A DNA stretch of 64,000 nucleotides from a virus, in the IMG/VR virus record IMGVR_UViG_3300027759_000067, positions 25,708-89,707 of that record. The stretch is one strand, 5' to 3'. Under the pieces are notes generated by a model that saw nothing but the letters and a program-made list of their open reading frames with translations, was not told the DNA's origin and did no database searches. Made by a program: the position numbers and the translations under genes. How positions within the stretch are numbered: the first letter of the stretch is position 1; each line of letters starts with the position of its first letter. Below, in pieces: positions 47,598 to 58,301 of this stretch.

Positions 47598-50500
47598 ATG
47601 ACTATTCAATATATCAACACAGGATCCGGAGCCAATGCCGGCGATGGTGACAGTTTAAGATCAGCGTTTATCAAAGTTAACAATAACTTTGCTAGATTTG
47701 CTGTACTTGAAAATGCCACAATAGGATATACAGGTAGTTTTGGTGATACTGGATACACTGGTAGTAGTGGTGCTTATGCCGCAATAGGATATACTGGTAG
47801 TGCTGGTGCTGGTGGAGTATCTATATCAGACTTTGGTGAAGGGTTTAGTCTAACTGTTGCTAACCAGATTGTTACCAACAAACTATACAGTACAAATCAA
47901 ACACAACCAACACAGCACTACAGATTGGAACTTGATACCAATGGTATTATTATATTGCCAGATCAAAGTATTATCAATGGTAGTACTTTACGCGGAGTTT
48001 ATGGTACAGGTGACGCAAACTATACTGGTATCACTATTGGTCCTGATGCCAACCATAGGGAAGAATCTTGGGTATGGGTCGATCACACCGGTGTTAGCAT
48101 TGCTACAGAGTATAGTACAAGTGCTTATACTTGGAAGTTTGATAACAATGGTGTATTAACACTACCATACGGACAGAGTATCAGTAGCGGCCCTTTAGAT
48201 GGTATTAAACTAACCACTGATCGTGGCACCGTATTGTTTGGTAATACTCCGGAGTGTGTGCCAACCTTAGCAAGTCATTTCCACATCATGCGTGATGACC
48301 CTACTACTGTAGATTTATTCTTTGGTGATGACTACAACTATGTTAAGTTACCCTATTATTCAACTTTAACAAATGTGGGTGTAGAGATCAACGCAGACGG
48401 ATACTCTTGGCAATTTGATAAAAGTGGCATACTAACATTACCTAGCGGTAATGCCGTTATTGGAAATACTTTTGGTTCAGATGCTATTCTAGGAAGTACT
48501 GATACTTCGGTAGCAGTGGTTGCTCAAGGTCTATATGGTTCTTCTTCTCTACTATGGGTAGATGACATCGCAAATATAGGATCATCGGGCACACACGTTG
48601 CGGCAGTAGTAGTTAACGATCCATTTGCTTCAAGCAGTGGCACCGTTCAAATAGCAACAGGATTATCTAACGGTCTCATCAGTAACAACATCTGGGAATT
48701 TGGCGCAGATGGTACATTAACTATACCCGATGATATACAAGATGCTAACGGTTCTGTTATCCGTATAGCAACAACTAGTACAGCACCTACTAGAGTTAAT
48801 GGACAACTATGGTTTAACACCGAAGACGGCCGTGCATATATTAGATATGATAATAATTGGATTGATTTTAGTCCTCCAGAAGTTCCTCCTCCAAGCACAT
48901 ACTTAGATGGGTTAATTATAGATGGTACTACAATCAGCACCGTAGATTCAACAGCAACTACAATTTATTTAGAAGGTGATTTAATACCTACAATGAATAA
49001 CACATATGACTTGGGTGCTCCTGAGAATCAATGGAAGTCATTGTATGTTAGTACAGGTACTATCTATATTGGTGGAACACCGTTAAGCGTTGATCCTGAC
49101 GGTAATTTAACAGTAGCAGGAAGTCCAGTAAGTGGAGCATTACCATCCGTACTAGGTGTTGTTACATTCCCTGGTGATCTACTAATTGGTACATTGTGGC
49201 CCAATGACCCAATGCCAATGGGTGACAAAGAAAGTGTAGTCTGGGCCAAAGATGATACTGAATATCTAGGACTTTGGTGGGGCGGAAGTCAAACATATCC
49301 TGATTCAGGATATGGTCCAGTTGCTGGTATCATGATTGGTACTGGTGATGGCAGCATGACTGATGATTTCGTTCAAGGACCTTCCCCAACAGGCACTAAT
49401 ATTACTTTGGCTATTAATGATGATATAGGTACCCTAGAATGGGTATTCGGTAGGGATGGAGAACTAACACTACCAACCAATGGTCGTTTGGGTGCTATAG
49501 ATCCTAAAGGTGGAACCATGCTGGACGGTGGTCTTGGTTCTAATGTAAGTTTAACTAGTTTTTACTCTACTGGAAATTATTCTTCCTGTGTTACTGCCAG
49601 TGCAGGCGGAACACTTTATATCAGAGCATACAATGACGGTGGTCCCAATCCAAGCAGTACTTGGATATTTGATAAAGATGGTAGTTTAACATTACCCGAA
49701 GGTGGAACAATCAAAGGTGGCGGCACAGGTACTAATGTTACTATTGTGGCCAGTACAGGAACTAATCCAGCAGTTTGGATGTTTGAGGCTGATGGTGTAT
49801 TAACATTACCAAATGCTATGACCATAGATGCATCAGACAGTTTTGGTACGGTTAAAATTGGCGGCTCCAATACTCAGATTAGAATTGACGACGGTGGAGC
49901 ACCTCCGGGGTTATATATTAGAACTGATATGACTGGTGCAGATCATGGCTGGTTGTTTGGCACAGATGGTAACTTAACATTGCCACTTGAGTCTAAATTA
50001 AATTCAGGTGGTGTTGGCGTTGCTAATAGTGCAGAGTTTGGTACATCAGTTACGGTATCAACATCAACTGTTGTTAATAGTGAAATCTATATGGGATCCG
50101 GCTACGGTGAATTCCGTAGCATATACAACAAGGTAGGTGAAATTGAATCTGGATTAACCTACGCTGGTGTAGAAGGATTTAATTATGCCCAGTATGGAGA
50201 TGTTAACTTCAGCGGTATGGTTAGTCAAACTCCTCATATAGATAGTATGTATACTATTTCTGTCAGTACAACTACTGGACTGATCAGTATTGGATTTACA
50301 CAGGATGGTGGAACATCAGTATCAAAAGATTGGATTACTGTATTAGGAACACTTAACGCTTACTACACAGTTAATGGTATTTTTGTCGATACTACTCAAA
50401 CTGTTATAGCAGGTGGCGATGGTGTTTTGAGTAGCATTGTTAAATTAACAGATTCTGTGAACATTACTACTATTGATAGTATAACAACAGGTACTCAGAC

Positions 50501-52256
50501 ATGGACCTTTGGCACAGATGGTACACTAACACTACCACACGGTGGCACTATTCTTGACACTGTACCAACACCGGGTATAACAAGAACAAAATACACGGGT
50601 TCAGCGGCATATGATGTAAACTGGTATTCAACTGCCACAGTAATTGAAACGGGTATCGCAACAACAATGAGTGAAAGCTACGATGATACCTTGGTAGGTG
50701 GTGCTGATTATAGTTTCCAATATGCGGGATACTTCAAGGCACCGGCCACAGGTACTTACACATTTACAATGTTTGCCGATGATAGTGGAAGATTCTGGAT
50801 TGGACCAAACGCACTAACAGGATACACTGCCGGAAATGCTAATATAAGTATACCCATGTATGACGAGGGCAGTACTACAACATCGTTAACAGCAGATGAG
50901 TTTTATCCTATAAGATTACAATGGAATAACGCTTCGGGCCCCGGATCGATGGTTTTTAGTTGGAGTAACAATCAAGGACAATCTACCACTACCGACTTTA
51001 CTGGTGTGATATTCGCAGAGCTTGGCCAAACAGCAATAACATCTGATAATGACATTGAATTGAAAATCAACAACGGAACTACCAGCACCTGGACCTTTGG
51101 CACAGATGGATCTACCTCGTTGGCATCTGGAGTGGAGATTTCCAACAGCAGTGAATTTAACTTTGTAACTTGGAATACTGGATCGGCACTAATATTAACA
51201 GATACTGTCAATCTCAATCCTCCTTCGTTCATCTATATTCCCAGTTCATCAGATACTGTGTCTAGAGTTAGTATAGCTAATACTAATACTACTGGGGGAG
51301 TAATGTTAGTTCAAGGACCCGGAGACAGTCAGAGTTCATTAGAAGTCAACAGCGGTGGTGTGTCTATTTCTACTATCGTTAATAATTCTCAAACAGGTGC
51401 TTGGCAATTTAGTTCAACTGGAACATTAAAATTCCCAGATAACACACAACAGACTACAGCCTACACAGGTGGCGGTGCCGGATTTGCTACAACTTCAACA
51501 TTAGTCAACGGTACATCTACAGTTAGTCTCAGTTCAACTGGAACACTAACTGTTCCTGGAAACATCATCCCTGATGCTGACAGTATCTATAGTTTAGGTA
51601 GTCCAACACGTAAATTTAAAGATTTATATGTTAGCACCACAACTATATATATGGGTGACCTTGTTATTAGTGGAAGTCCTAGTACAGGATTAACTATTAA
51701 TGGAAACTCGGCTAACAGCAAACAAACTTTTGTTGGAGGAGAAGGCGTCGGCCCTGATAATTGTTCTTGGATTGAGTGGGCAATTGGCACAAATTATCTC
51801 ACAGTAAGAAATCCTGGTACAAACTTTAAACTTATCATGGAGGGACTAAAGACAGGAAATACATTTAATGCAGTTAGTCCAATTGATCTTACCTTTACGG
51901 TATCATCAACCTTATGGCATTTTGATAATGAACTTACTCCAGATAATCCAGAATATCGAATTGGTGTGAACGAAACAAATGTTTCATTCTCTGGAGAATT
52001 TATATATCTATTAGCAGTTCCTGTACCTGAAAGAACTAATGCACTATCAAATGGTGTATACTCATTAACATTAAATTCTACAGGAACAGTAACATTGCCC
52101 GGATTATTAACATTGCCAGTTACTACATCTATTCCTGCTATAACAACTGCTACAGGTACAGTAGCAGTATGTGATGGTACACTGTGGGACGGAGGTGGTG
52201 ATGGTTTTGAACACTTAATGATTTACATCAACGATGTTTGGACTAAAGTAGTTTAA
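47598..52256 (+). CDS. Giant tail fibre with PA14-like and repeat modules
   Basis: 1552 residues from the ATG with AGGA upstream (an ATG at 47574 lacks an RBS). The N-terminus IQYINTGSGANAGDGDSLR is a virion-attachment motif of T4-like fibres; GYTGS collagen-like repeats follow (about 44-75). About ten copies of W-x-F-x2-[DN]-G-x-L-T-L-P repeat along the shaft. A PA14/GLEYA-like carbohydrate-binding domain (YAGYFKAPATGTYTFTMF, then DDSGRFWIG) sits near residues 1000-1140. The end IYINDVWTKVV is a fibre-end signature. Likely the receptor-contacting long fibre. Confidence 0.8.
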   Translation: MTIQYINTGSGANAGDGDSLRSAFIKVNNNFARFAVLENATIGYTGSFGDTGYTGSSGAYAAIGYTGSAGAGGVSISDFGEGFSLTVANQIVTNKLYSTNQTQPTQHYRLELDTNGIIILPDQSIINGSTLRGVYGTGDANYTGITIGPDANHREESWVWVDHTGVSIATEYSTSAYTWKFDNNGVLTLPYGQSISSGPLDGIKLTTDRGTVLFGNTPECVPTLASHFHIMRDDPTTVDLFFGDDYNYVKLPYYSTLTNVGVEINADGYSWQFDKSGILTLPSGNAVIGNTFGSDAILGSTDTSVAVVAQGLYGSSSLLWVDDIANIGSSGTHVAAVVVNDPFASSSGTVQIATGLSNGLISNNIWEFGADGTLTIPDDIQDANGSVIRIATTSTAPTRVNGQLWFNTEDGRAYIRYDNNWIDFSPPEVPPPSTYLDGLIIDGTTISTVDSTATTIYLEGDLIPTMNNTYDLGAPENQWKSLYVSTGTIYIGGTPLSVDPDGNLTVAGSPVSGALPSVLGVVTFPGDLLIGTLWPNDPMPMGDKESVVWAKDDTEYLGLWWGGSQTYPDSGYGPVAGIMIGTGDGSMTDDFVQGPSPTGTNITLAINDDIGTLEWVFGRDGELTLPTNGRLGAIDPKGGTMLDGGLGSNVSLTSFYSTGNYSSCVTASAGGTLYIRAYNDGGPNPSSTWIFDKDGSLTLPEGGTIKGGGTGTNVTIVASTGTNPAVWMFEADGVLTLPNAMTIDASDSFGTVKIGGSNTQIRIDDGGAPPGLYIRTDMTGADHGWLFGTDGNLTLPLESKLNSGGVGVANSAEFGTSVTVSTSTVVNSEIYMGSGYGEFRSIYNKVGEIESGLTYAGVEGFNYAQYGDVNFSGMVSQTPHIDSMYTISVSTTTGLISIGFTQDGGTSVSKDWITVLGTLNAYYTVNGIFVDTTQTVIAGGDGVLSSIVKLTDSVNITTIDSITTGTQTWTFGTDGTLTLPHGGTILDTVPTPGITRTKYTGSAAYDVNWYSTATVIETGIATTMSESYDDTLVGGADYSFQYAGYFKAPATGTYTFTMFADDSGRFWIGPNALTGYTAGNANISIPMYDEGSTTTSLTADEFYPIRLQWNNASGPGSMVFSWSNNQGQSTTTDFTGVIFAELGQTAITSDNDIELKINNGTTSTWTFGTDGSTSLASGVEISNSSEFNFVTWNTGSALILTDTVNLNPPSFIYIPSSSDTVSRVSIANTNTTGGVMLVQGPGDSQSSLEVNSGGVSISTIVNNSQTGAWQFSSTGTLKFPDNTQQTTAYTGGGAGFATTSTLVNGTSTVSLSSTGTLTVPGNIIPDADSIYSLGSPTRKFKDLYVSTTTIYMGDLVISGSPSTGLTINGNSANSKQTFVGGEGVGPDNCSWIEWAIGTNYLTVRNPGTNFKLIMEGLKTGNTFNAVSPIDLTFTVSSTLWHFDNELTPDNPEYRIGVNETNVSFSGEFIYLLAVPVPERTNALSNGVYSLTLNSTGTVTLPGLLTLPVTTSIPAITTATGTVAVCDGTLWDGGGDGFEHLMIYINDVWTKVV

Positions 52257-52282
52257 TAACCCAAATTTAATATTATTTCCAA

Positions 52283-52288
52283 TAAATA
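52283..52288 (+). promoter_or_regulatory. Late promoter motif
   Basis: AATAAATAC, 15 nt before the ATG at 52304, followed by RBS GAGGAA. Confidence 0.6.
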
Positions 52289-52303
52289 CAACGAGGAACA
52301 CCA

Positions 52304-53308
52304 ATGGCACATCCGATACAATTTCCAACAGAACCAACAGTAGGTCAAGAATATTTGGCAGAAAACACCGTAACCTACATTTATACAGGAGATCGTTGGT
52401 CTGCTGCCCGTGCAATTACTACTAAAAAGTACTTTTTTACACAAAATGGTTCTTTTTCAGATTGGGAATACAATCCATCTGTTGATGATTTACTAGATGG
52501 CGGCTGGTCAGGCGGCTCAGAACCTAATCCCGGCCCTCCTCCGCCAAACATACCTAAATTCCACTGGACTAAAGATCCAATTGACGCACGTGATTACATT
52601 TGGCAAATACAACCATTAACTGCAACTCCTACCAGCGTAGATCTACGCCCTTACTCATCTGCAATAGAAAATCAAGGTAATTTAGGCAGTTGTACAGGCA
52701 ATGCCATTGCAGCAGCCATTGAACTTGTAGATAGAAAAAAGAACAAACCGCTTGAAGTTAGTAGATTGTTTATCTACTATCAAGAACGACTGTTAGAAGG
52801 TACAATTAGTGTAGATGCAGGTGCTTACATACGTGATGGTATCAAAGCCTGCTATACTTGGGGTGCTCCTGTTGAAAGTTTGTGGCCTTATACAATATCA
52901 AAGTTTGCAACAAAACCTAGCACAGCAGCCTATACTGATGCACTTAGAAGAAAAGTAACAGGTTATCAACGCTGTACAAATTTTGCAGCAGTAAAGAATG
53001 CATTAGCGTCTGGCTATCCAGTAGTAGCAGGATTTTTAGTATATAGTAGTTTCTATAATATTACCAGCAATGGCATCATGCCTTATCCTAATGTAAATAC
53101 AGAACAATTGTTAGGCGGTCATGCAATATGCATAGTTGGGTATAATGATAATTATGGCGGAACTCCTGGCAACGGTAGATTCATCTGTAAAAATAGTTGG
53201 GGCAGTGCGTGGGGCAATAACGGATACTTTTATATGCCTTACCAAGTGATACAAAATACATCCATGAGCAGCGACTTTTGGGTAATAAACGGTGTAACTA
53301 ATCCATAA
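52304..53308 (+). CDS. Tail-linked papain-like cysteine protease
   Basis: 334 residues. N-terminal about 70 residues (FPTEPTVGQEYLAEN, then YIYTGDRW) are a virion fibre-attachment-type module. A Pro/Gly linker (about 66-83) joins a C1A papain domain with QGNLGSCTGNA (Cys130), GGHAICIVGYN (His273) and CKNSWG (Asn297): the complete catalytic triad. No signal peptide or inhibitory prodomain is evident. It may digest host surface protein, mature fibres or act at entry. Flanked by two giant fibre genes. Confidence 0.85.
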   Translation: MAHPIQFPTEPTVGQEYLAENTVTYIYTGDRWSAARAITTKKYFFTQNGSFSDWEYNPSVDDLLDGGWSGGSEPNPGPPPPNIPKFHWTKDPIDARDYIWQIQPLTATPTSVDLRPYSSAIENQGNLGSCTGNAIAAAIELVDRKKNKPLEVSRLFIYYQERLLEGTISVDAGAYIRDGIKACYTWGAPVESLWPYTISKFATKPSTAAYTDALRRKVTGYQRCTNFAAVKNALASGYPVVAGFLVYSSFYNITSNGIMPYPNVNTEQLLGGHAICIVGYNDNYGGTPGNGRFICKNSWGSAWGNNGYFYMPYQVIQNTSMSSDFWVINGVTNP

Positions 53309-53321
53309 TAGGAAAATAAAA

Positions 53322-56300
53322 ATGACAACAAGAATTAAATTACGTAGAGATACAGCAGCAAATTGGGTTTCAAACAATCCTATTTTAGCCTTAGGTGAAA
53401 CAGGTTTCGAAACCGATACCCGAATGATGAAGTTGGGCAATGGTTCAACTCAGTGGAATAACTTAAAATATGCTGTCACTGGTGATATGCGTATGTCTGG
53501 TACAACCATTGCCAGCGATACTGATATTAAATTTAGTTCTCACTCTGGACTACGAGAAAATTGGGCATTGACTGTTAATGCTCTTAGTAGTCCAACTGAT
53601 CCTATTGAGGCCTGGACAGATGCTGTGGCCTACGATAGTCAGGGTAATGCTTTTGTTGCCGGTTGGTATGTTGATATTGGACCTACTGCTTCCGCTAAGT
53701 ATAGCGGAGCATTCTTAATGAAAGTTGATTCTACTGGACAAGTATTATGGAACAAATATTATAATGAATATACCACATATGGTTGGGGTGTAGCAGTTGA
53801 TCATGCTGGTAATGCTATATTGATTCTAAGTGAAACTGACAATCCAGATTCTGATATTGTTATGATCAAAGTTAGAGGTGACAATGGTGTTCCAATTTGG
53901 CAAAGATACCTTGCCAGTGTGGGTGACTATGATGACTTTGCTACCAGCATTGATGTTGATGCCAACAATGATATCTTTATCACAGGTTGGAGTGGTGATG
54001 ATGCAGTTAATGATAGTAATGAAACTTTCCTAATCGCCAAGATCAGTGGCGTAGATGGTACTTTTAATAATGGTGGTTGGCAGAAAATGCTTGCTCCAAC
54101 TGAAGGATGTAACACAGGACTCGGATGGGGTATTGCTGTAGATCCAGCAGGCGATGTATGTATTGTGGGCAATGATTGGACAGGCCCAAGGTTTATTGCA
54201 GTGGTTAAACGTCTTGGTACAACTGGTGGTGTAGCATGGCAAACACGCATACTTGATCAACTCAGTTACAATGGCAATGTATATACTGATTTGACACTAT
54301 ACGGTACAGATGTAACATCAGACAGTCAAGGTGACTTTTATGTTACATGGTGGGGAGATTGGGAAGGAGACGGCCCAGGATTCCCTGGCACACAATGCGG
54401 TGTGACCAAACTCAGCGGCACAGATGGTACTGCACTATGGAGTCGTCAAATTGGTTGGCCTGACTACACAAGTGTATCAGGATCCATAGTATGTGACAGC
54501 GATGATAACATCTATGTACATAGCAGTATCAATTCTGATCAAGCCAGCGGCGATAATAACACTAGATTTAATTCTGTTATAGTTAAATTAAACGCACAAG
54601 GTACAGTGGTTTGGAAACGTACATTAAGCAGAGAACAATATACTACATTCAGCAGTGTAGTTCCTATGCCTTACAGTCCAAGTGGATTACCAGGCGGACA
54701 AACAGTGGCAGTCAATGATGAATACTTGTTGATCGGTGGCACACAATTTATTACTGAAGATTATGATAATAATCAAAATTGGAAAAATCAACCATTCTTA
54801 GTACAGGTAGATAAAGATGGTACAGAGTTCTCTGTGGATGGTTGGCATTTTAAAGCCTGCCCAGAATGGCTTGCTGTTAATCTTGTAACTCCTGTAATTG
54901 ATAATCAAAATTTCTTTGATGATGTAACAGCAGTTCCTGGTACATTGACCAATGTTAATGCTGTTGATGTTTATTATGAAACCAACATGGATACCACTGA
55001 TCTAAGTTATAGAATCATGGACCGTGCAGAGACTATGACCTTTGATGGTAATAAATTAACATTACCTCTAAGTGGTAGTGTTGATATTCCACGTAAGAAA
55101 ATTGGACATATCACCAGTGTTGGTAGATTTGATGGTACAGAAGGTCTTAAAGGCGGTAACCAAGAAGGCGATGTATGGTTCAATGGTGTGGTTAGAGATA
55201 CACAAGGCAATAGTTATGTTGCTGGTACTCGGTATATGTATTATCCTTTTAATGACAGTGGATCCAATATCGACGACGATGTTCCACTCTTATTCAAGAT
55301 AGACAGCGATGGTAAGATTGCGTGGCAAGCCAGCGATAGTTTAGATTACTTCACTGAAGCAGTTGATGTTATGATCAATCCAGTGACCAACAATCCTGTG
55401 TTGTTAAGTTTAGATGCTGATCAAGACGGTAGTGAAGGCTTCACAGTTAAAACATTAGATGCCAATAGCGGACAAGTTGTAGGTGATGTTATCCATGTAC
55501 AGGATGCAAGCGGATCTCAACGTGATATAAATGCTCGCAACCTTGCTCTATTGAGCGATGGTACTCCTGTAGTAGCAGGTTATATCAACAACAACAAAGA
55601 AGACTACTTGAATGTAACTAGTGGTGGTGCTGGTCTAACTGGCAGCAATGATACAGATACATTGGTTATACCTAAGAGTGTATTTAATACCGGTAACTAT
55701 CCAAGTGCTAATGGATTATGGTATATCAGTAATCCTTCACCATCCTTAAGTACAGCAATTGTCGGAGTTAATATCTTTAACAATAGTGGATCTGGATTCA
55801 CTGCTACTAATGTAAGCAGCACTGGTACAGATGCTACATTTAATATTAATATTGCACCAGCAACAGGTGTATATTCTGTAACGGTGGTCAGTGGTGGAAC
55901 TAATTATCTCAATGGTGATACGCTGTCTATTCCTACACTACAGTTCTTAGGCGTAGCAGGTCAAGGTGATATAGCCTTAACAGTTACTACCAACGGTAGT
56001 GGTGCAATAACAACTGCTACAACCGTAAGCACAAGTTCTTGGGCTAATATTAAGTTAGTAATTAATAGCCCTTACAATTTCACCACATCTACTAGTACAT
56101 TGAAGGTCTATGAAGAAACCAATGATGATGGATTTATTTGGACACCTAATTGGAGCACTGCTATTGGTGGAACAACTGGTACTGACTACTTCCACGCATT
56201 GGCAGTGGATTCAGACGACAACATTATCGTTGGTGGATATTATGAATACACTGGATTACCACCTACCGATGCTGAATATATTTGGAATAAAACCAGTATG

Positions 56301-57455
56301 GTGGCCAAGTATTCCAGCACTGGAACACAGCAGTGGGCAGTGAGTTTAGATGGTACAGAAGGTGAAGGATTTGTTACAGGTATTGTTACAGATCCTGACA
56401 ATAACATCTATGCTATGAAAAGTTGGACTAACAGTGATAGCAACTATCTAATAAAAGTTTCATCTACTGGTACTATGTTATGGCAAGTTAATATTGGAAA
56501 ATATCAATACTTTAACGGTGGGGATCACGGTATTGCCATAGACAGCGATCGTAACATCCTAATTGGCGGCCAATATTATGGCGATCGTGTAGATAATGAT
56601 GAACACAATTATAACGATGGTATATTACTCAACAAGTTTGACACTGATGGTAATCTATTATGGATGAGACTACTCTATAGTAGAACTCGTGATATTCGCA
56701 ATGGTTATAACGATGACTATCGTAATGCTATTGATATCCACGGTGATAGATTCAGTGTAATTGGTTATAGCGATGCAGTTGGTAATCAAGATTACAATGG
56801 ATTCTTTGCTGATCTACCATTAGATGGCAGCGGTACTGGACACTACAACGACTTTATCTATGAAGCAGTTGAACACCTTGTTGATCGTGTTACTCCTTAC
56901 ACTACAAGTACCGTCTTTACATTTACTCCAGCAACAAGATCACACGCATTTACAGTGACCAATGAAACAAATGTATTGACCATATATACAGATAGATCGG
57001 ACAAAGTTGAAAATGTCTATGAGGACATGGGTGGTGAGATAACGTCTGTTAATAAGATTGTATTTGAAGATGGTACTGAGCAAATGACCAGTGCTCAAGA
57101 CATCCCCCAAGTACCAATGAGTCGTGTAAATAGTGATTCCGATTATATTCTAAGATTAGAAGATCGTGGTCATCATGTGTATTCAGGAACAGAATATAGT
57201 CCATCGTATGTCCGAGTTCCAAGACACAGTGATGTACCATTCCCGATTGGTACTGCTATTACTATCGTCAGCGGTGGGTGGGGCGAAGTAAGAATCAAAG
57301 CACAACATACTGGTGACACACGAATTTATGGTGATGGTACTGGCGACTATAATGATGGTTGGTATATACCAGAAAGATCAATGGCAACATTGCTCAAAAT
57401 TGAAGAAGATGTATGGATGTTGGCAGGTGCTGGCTTAGGTACTGGACATAATTAA
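53322..57455 (+). CDS. Giant fibre with beta-propeller (SBBP-like) repeats
   Basis: 1377 residues. The N-terminal about 60 (RIKLRRDTAANW, then ALGETGFETDTRMMKLGNG) is the phage fibre head-binding/Mtd-type module. The main body has many repeats with core D-x-[DQ]-[GD]-N-x-[YFI]-[VI]-x-G (for example VAYDSQGNAFVAGW, IDVDANNDIFITGW, VDSDDNIIVGGYY, IDSDRNILIGGQ), as in SBBP seven-bladed-type propellers. The C-terminal part (EDRGHHVYS, IVSGGWGEVRIKAQ) looks like a fibre tip. Adhesion role inferred. RBS GGAAA. Confidence 0.75.
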   Translation: MTTRIKLRRDTAANWVSNNPILALGETGFETDTRMMKLGNGSTQWNNLKYAVTGDMRMSGTTIASDTDIKFSSHSGLRENWALTVNALSSPTDPIEAWTDAVAYDSQGNAFVAGWYVDIGPTASAKYSGAFLMKVDSTGQVLWNKYYNEYTTYGWGVAVDHAGNAILILSETDNPDSDIVMIKVRGDNGVPIWQRYLASVGDYDDFATSIDVDANNDIFITGWSGDDAVNDSNETFLIAKISGVDGTFNNGGWQKMLAPTEGCNTGLGWGIAVDPAGDVCIVGNDWTGPRFIAVVKRLGTTGGVAWQTRILDQLSYNGNVYTDLTLYGTDVTSDSQGDFYVTWWGDWEGDGPGFPGTQCGVTKLSGTDGTALWSRQIGWPDYTSVSGSIVCDSDDNIYVHSSINSDQASGDNNTRFNSVIVKLNAQGTVVWKRTLSREQYTTFSSVVPMPYSPSGLPGGQTVAVNDEYLLIGGTQFITEDYDNNQNWKNQPFLVQVDKDGTEFSVDGWHFKACPEWLAVNLVTPVIDNQNFFDDVTAVPGTLTNVNAVDVYYETNMDTTDLSYRIMDRAETMTFDGNKLTLPLSGSVDIPRKKIGHITSVGRFDGTEGLKGGNQEGDVWFNGVVRDTQGNSYVAGTRYMYYPFNDSGSNIDDDVPLLFKIDSDGKIAWQASDSLDYFTEAVDVMINPVTNNPVLLSLDADQDGSEGFTVKTLDANSGQVVGDVIHVQDASGSQRDINARNLALLSDGTPVVAGYINNNKEDYLNVTSGGAGLTGSNDTDTLVIPKSVFNTGNYPSANGLWYISNPSPSLSTAIVGVNIFNNSGSGFTATNVSSTGTDATFNINIAPATGVYSVTVVSGGTNYLNGDTLSIPTLQFLGVAGQGDIALTVTTNGSGAITTATTVSTSSWANIKLVINSPYNFTTSTSTLKVYEETNDDGFIWTPNWSTAIGGTTGTDYFHALAVDSDDNIIVGGYYEYTGLPPTDAEYIWNKTSMVAKYSSTGTQQWAVSLDGTEGEGFVTGIVTDPDNNIYAMKSWTNSDSNYLIKVSSTGTMLWQVNIGKYQYFNGGDHGIAIDSDRNILIGGQYYGDRVDNDEHNYNDGILLNKFDTDGNLLWMRLLYSRTRDIRNGYNDDYRNAIDIHGDRFSVIGYSDAVGNQDYNGFFADLPLDGSGTGHYNDFIYEAVEHLVDRVTPYTTSTVFTFTPATRSHAFTVTNETNVLTIYTDRSDKVENVYEDMGGEITSVNKIVFEDGTEQMTSAQDIPQVPMSRVNSDSDYILRLEDRGHHVYSGTEYSPSYVRVPRHSDVPFPIGTAITIVSGGWGEVRIKAQHTGDTRIYGDGTGDYNDGWYIPERSMATLLKIEEDVWMLAGAGLGTGHN

Positions 57456-57537
57456 TCATGAGTATCATATCAGCAGTCATAGGGGCGGTAGCGTACAATT
57501 AGTATCACAAATAGTTAAACTGAATTATCATAGCAGT

Positions 57538-57543
57538 TAAATA
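57538..57543 (+). promoter_or_regulatory. Late promoter motif for the metabolic cassette
   Basis: GTTAAATACT, 5 nt before the ATG at 57549; no RBS. Confidence 0.55.
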
Positions 57544-57548
57544 CTGCT

Positions 57549-58301
57549 ATGACTAAATCACAATGGGAAGAACGTAGTAAGAACTGGAATAGTGGCTCGC
57601 CAATGGTTCCAAATTACGAAGTAATTGATTACTTAAAATCACAGATAGACAATGACTCCGATGTATTAGTGTTGGGCGTGACTCAACAATTCCATCAGGC
57701 ATTTGATAATGTAACAGCAGTGGATCGAGAACCTGCAATGATTGAAAGAGTTTGGTTAGGCGACACCGATACCAAACATGCCATACTGGACAATTGGCTA
57801 ACAGTGGATTTACCCGACAATAACTTTGATGCTATACTAGGTGATGGTAGCCTTAACATGTTGGTAAATTCCAAAGAAATACAGACTGTGGTTGATCGTT
57901 GTCGAGAATGGCTCGCACCCAATGGCAAGTTCATATGCCGTATGTTCATACGCCCATACCAACCTATTACTAGAGAATATCTATTAGAACAAGCAGCAAA
58001 TCTCACAATAAGTTGGACAGCATTTCGTAGATTCATTCCTATGTTATTGGCACACGAACAAGGTGCTTTTGTACCCTGGGCAAAAACATACAATTTCTTT
58101 AATGAATTGTTTCCAGATAAAAGTAAGTTACCATTTACCGCTGAACAACTATCACGCATGGATGCTTACAAGGATGTTACAACCAGCACATGGTTCCCTA
58201 CACGTAAAGAGATATTGGATCTGTTGCCCGATGCTGAGTTTGTAGATGTTGGCACCTATGATATTGCTGAACTGTTTCCGTTAATAGTGATTAAGAAATG
58301 A
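57549..58301 (+). CDS. SAM-dependent methyltransferase
   Basis: 250 residues. Rossmann pattern: DVLVLGVTQQF (motif I, degenerate Gly-rich loop, about 39-49), VTAVDREPAMIERV (acidic Asp after beta-2), FDAILGDGSLNML (motif IV) and LAPNGKFICRMF. A small-molecule or sugar methylation role is suggested by its 4-nt overlap with the adenylate-forming enzyme gene. The substrate cannot be read. Confidence 0.75.
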   Translation: MTKSQWEERSKNWNSGSPMVPNYEVIDYLKSQIDNDSDVLVLGVTQQFHQAFDNVTAVDREPAMIERVWLGDTDTKHAILDNWLTVDLPDNNFDAILGDGSLNMLVNSKEIQTVVDRCREWLAPNGKFICRMFIRPYQPITREYLLEQAANLTISWTAFRRFIPMLLAHEQGAFVPWAKTYNFFNELFPDKSKLPFTAEQLSRMDAYKDVTTSTWFPTRKEILDLLPDAEFVDVGTYDIAELFPLIVIKK

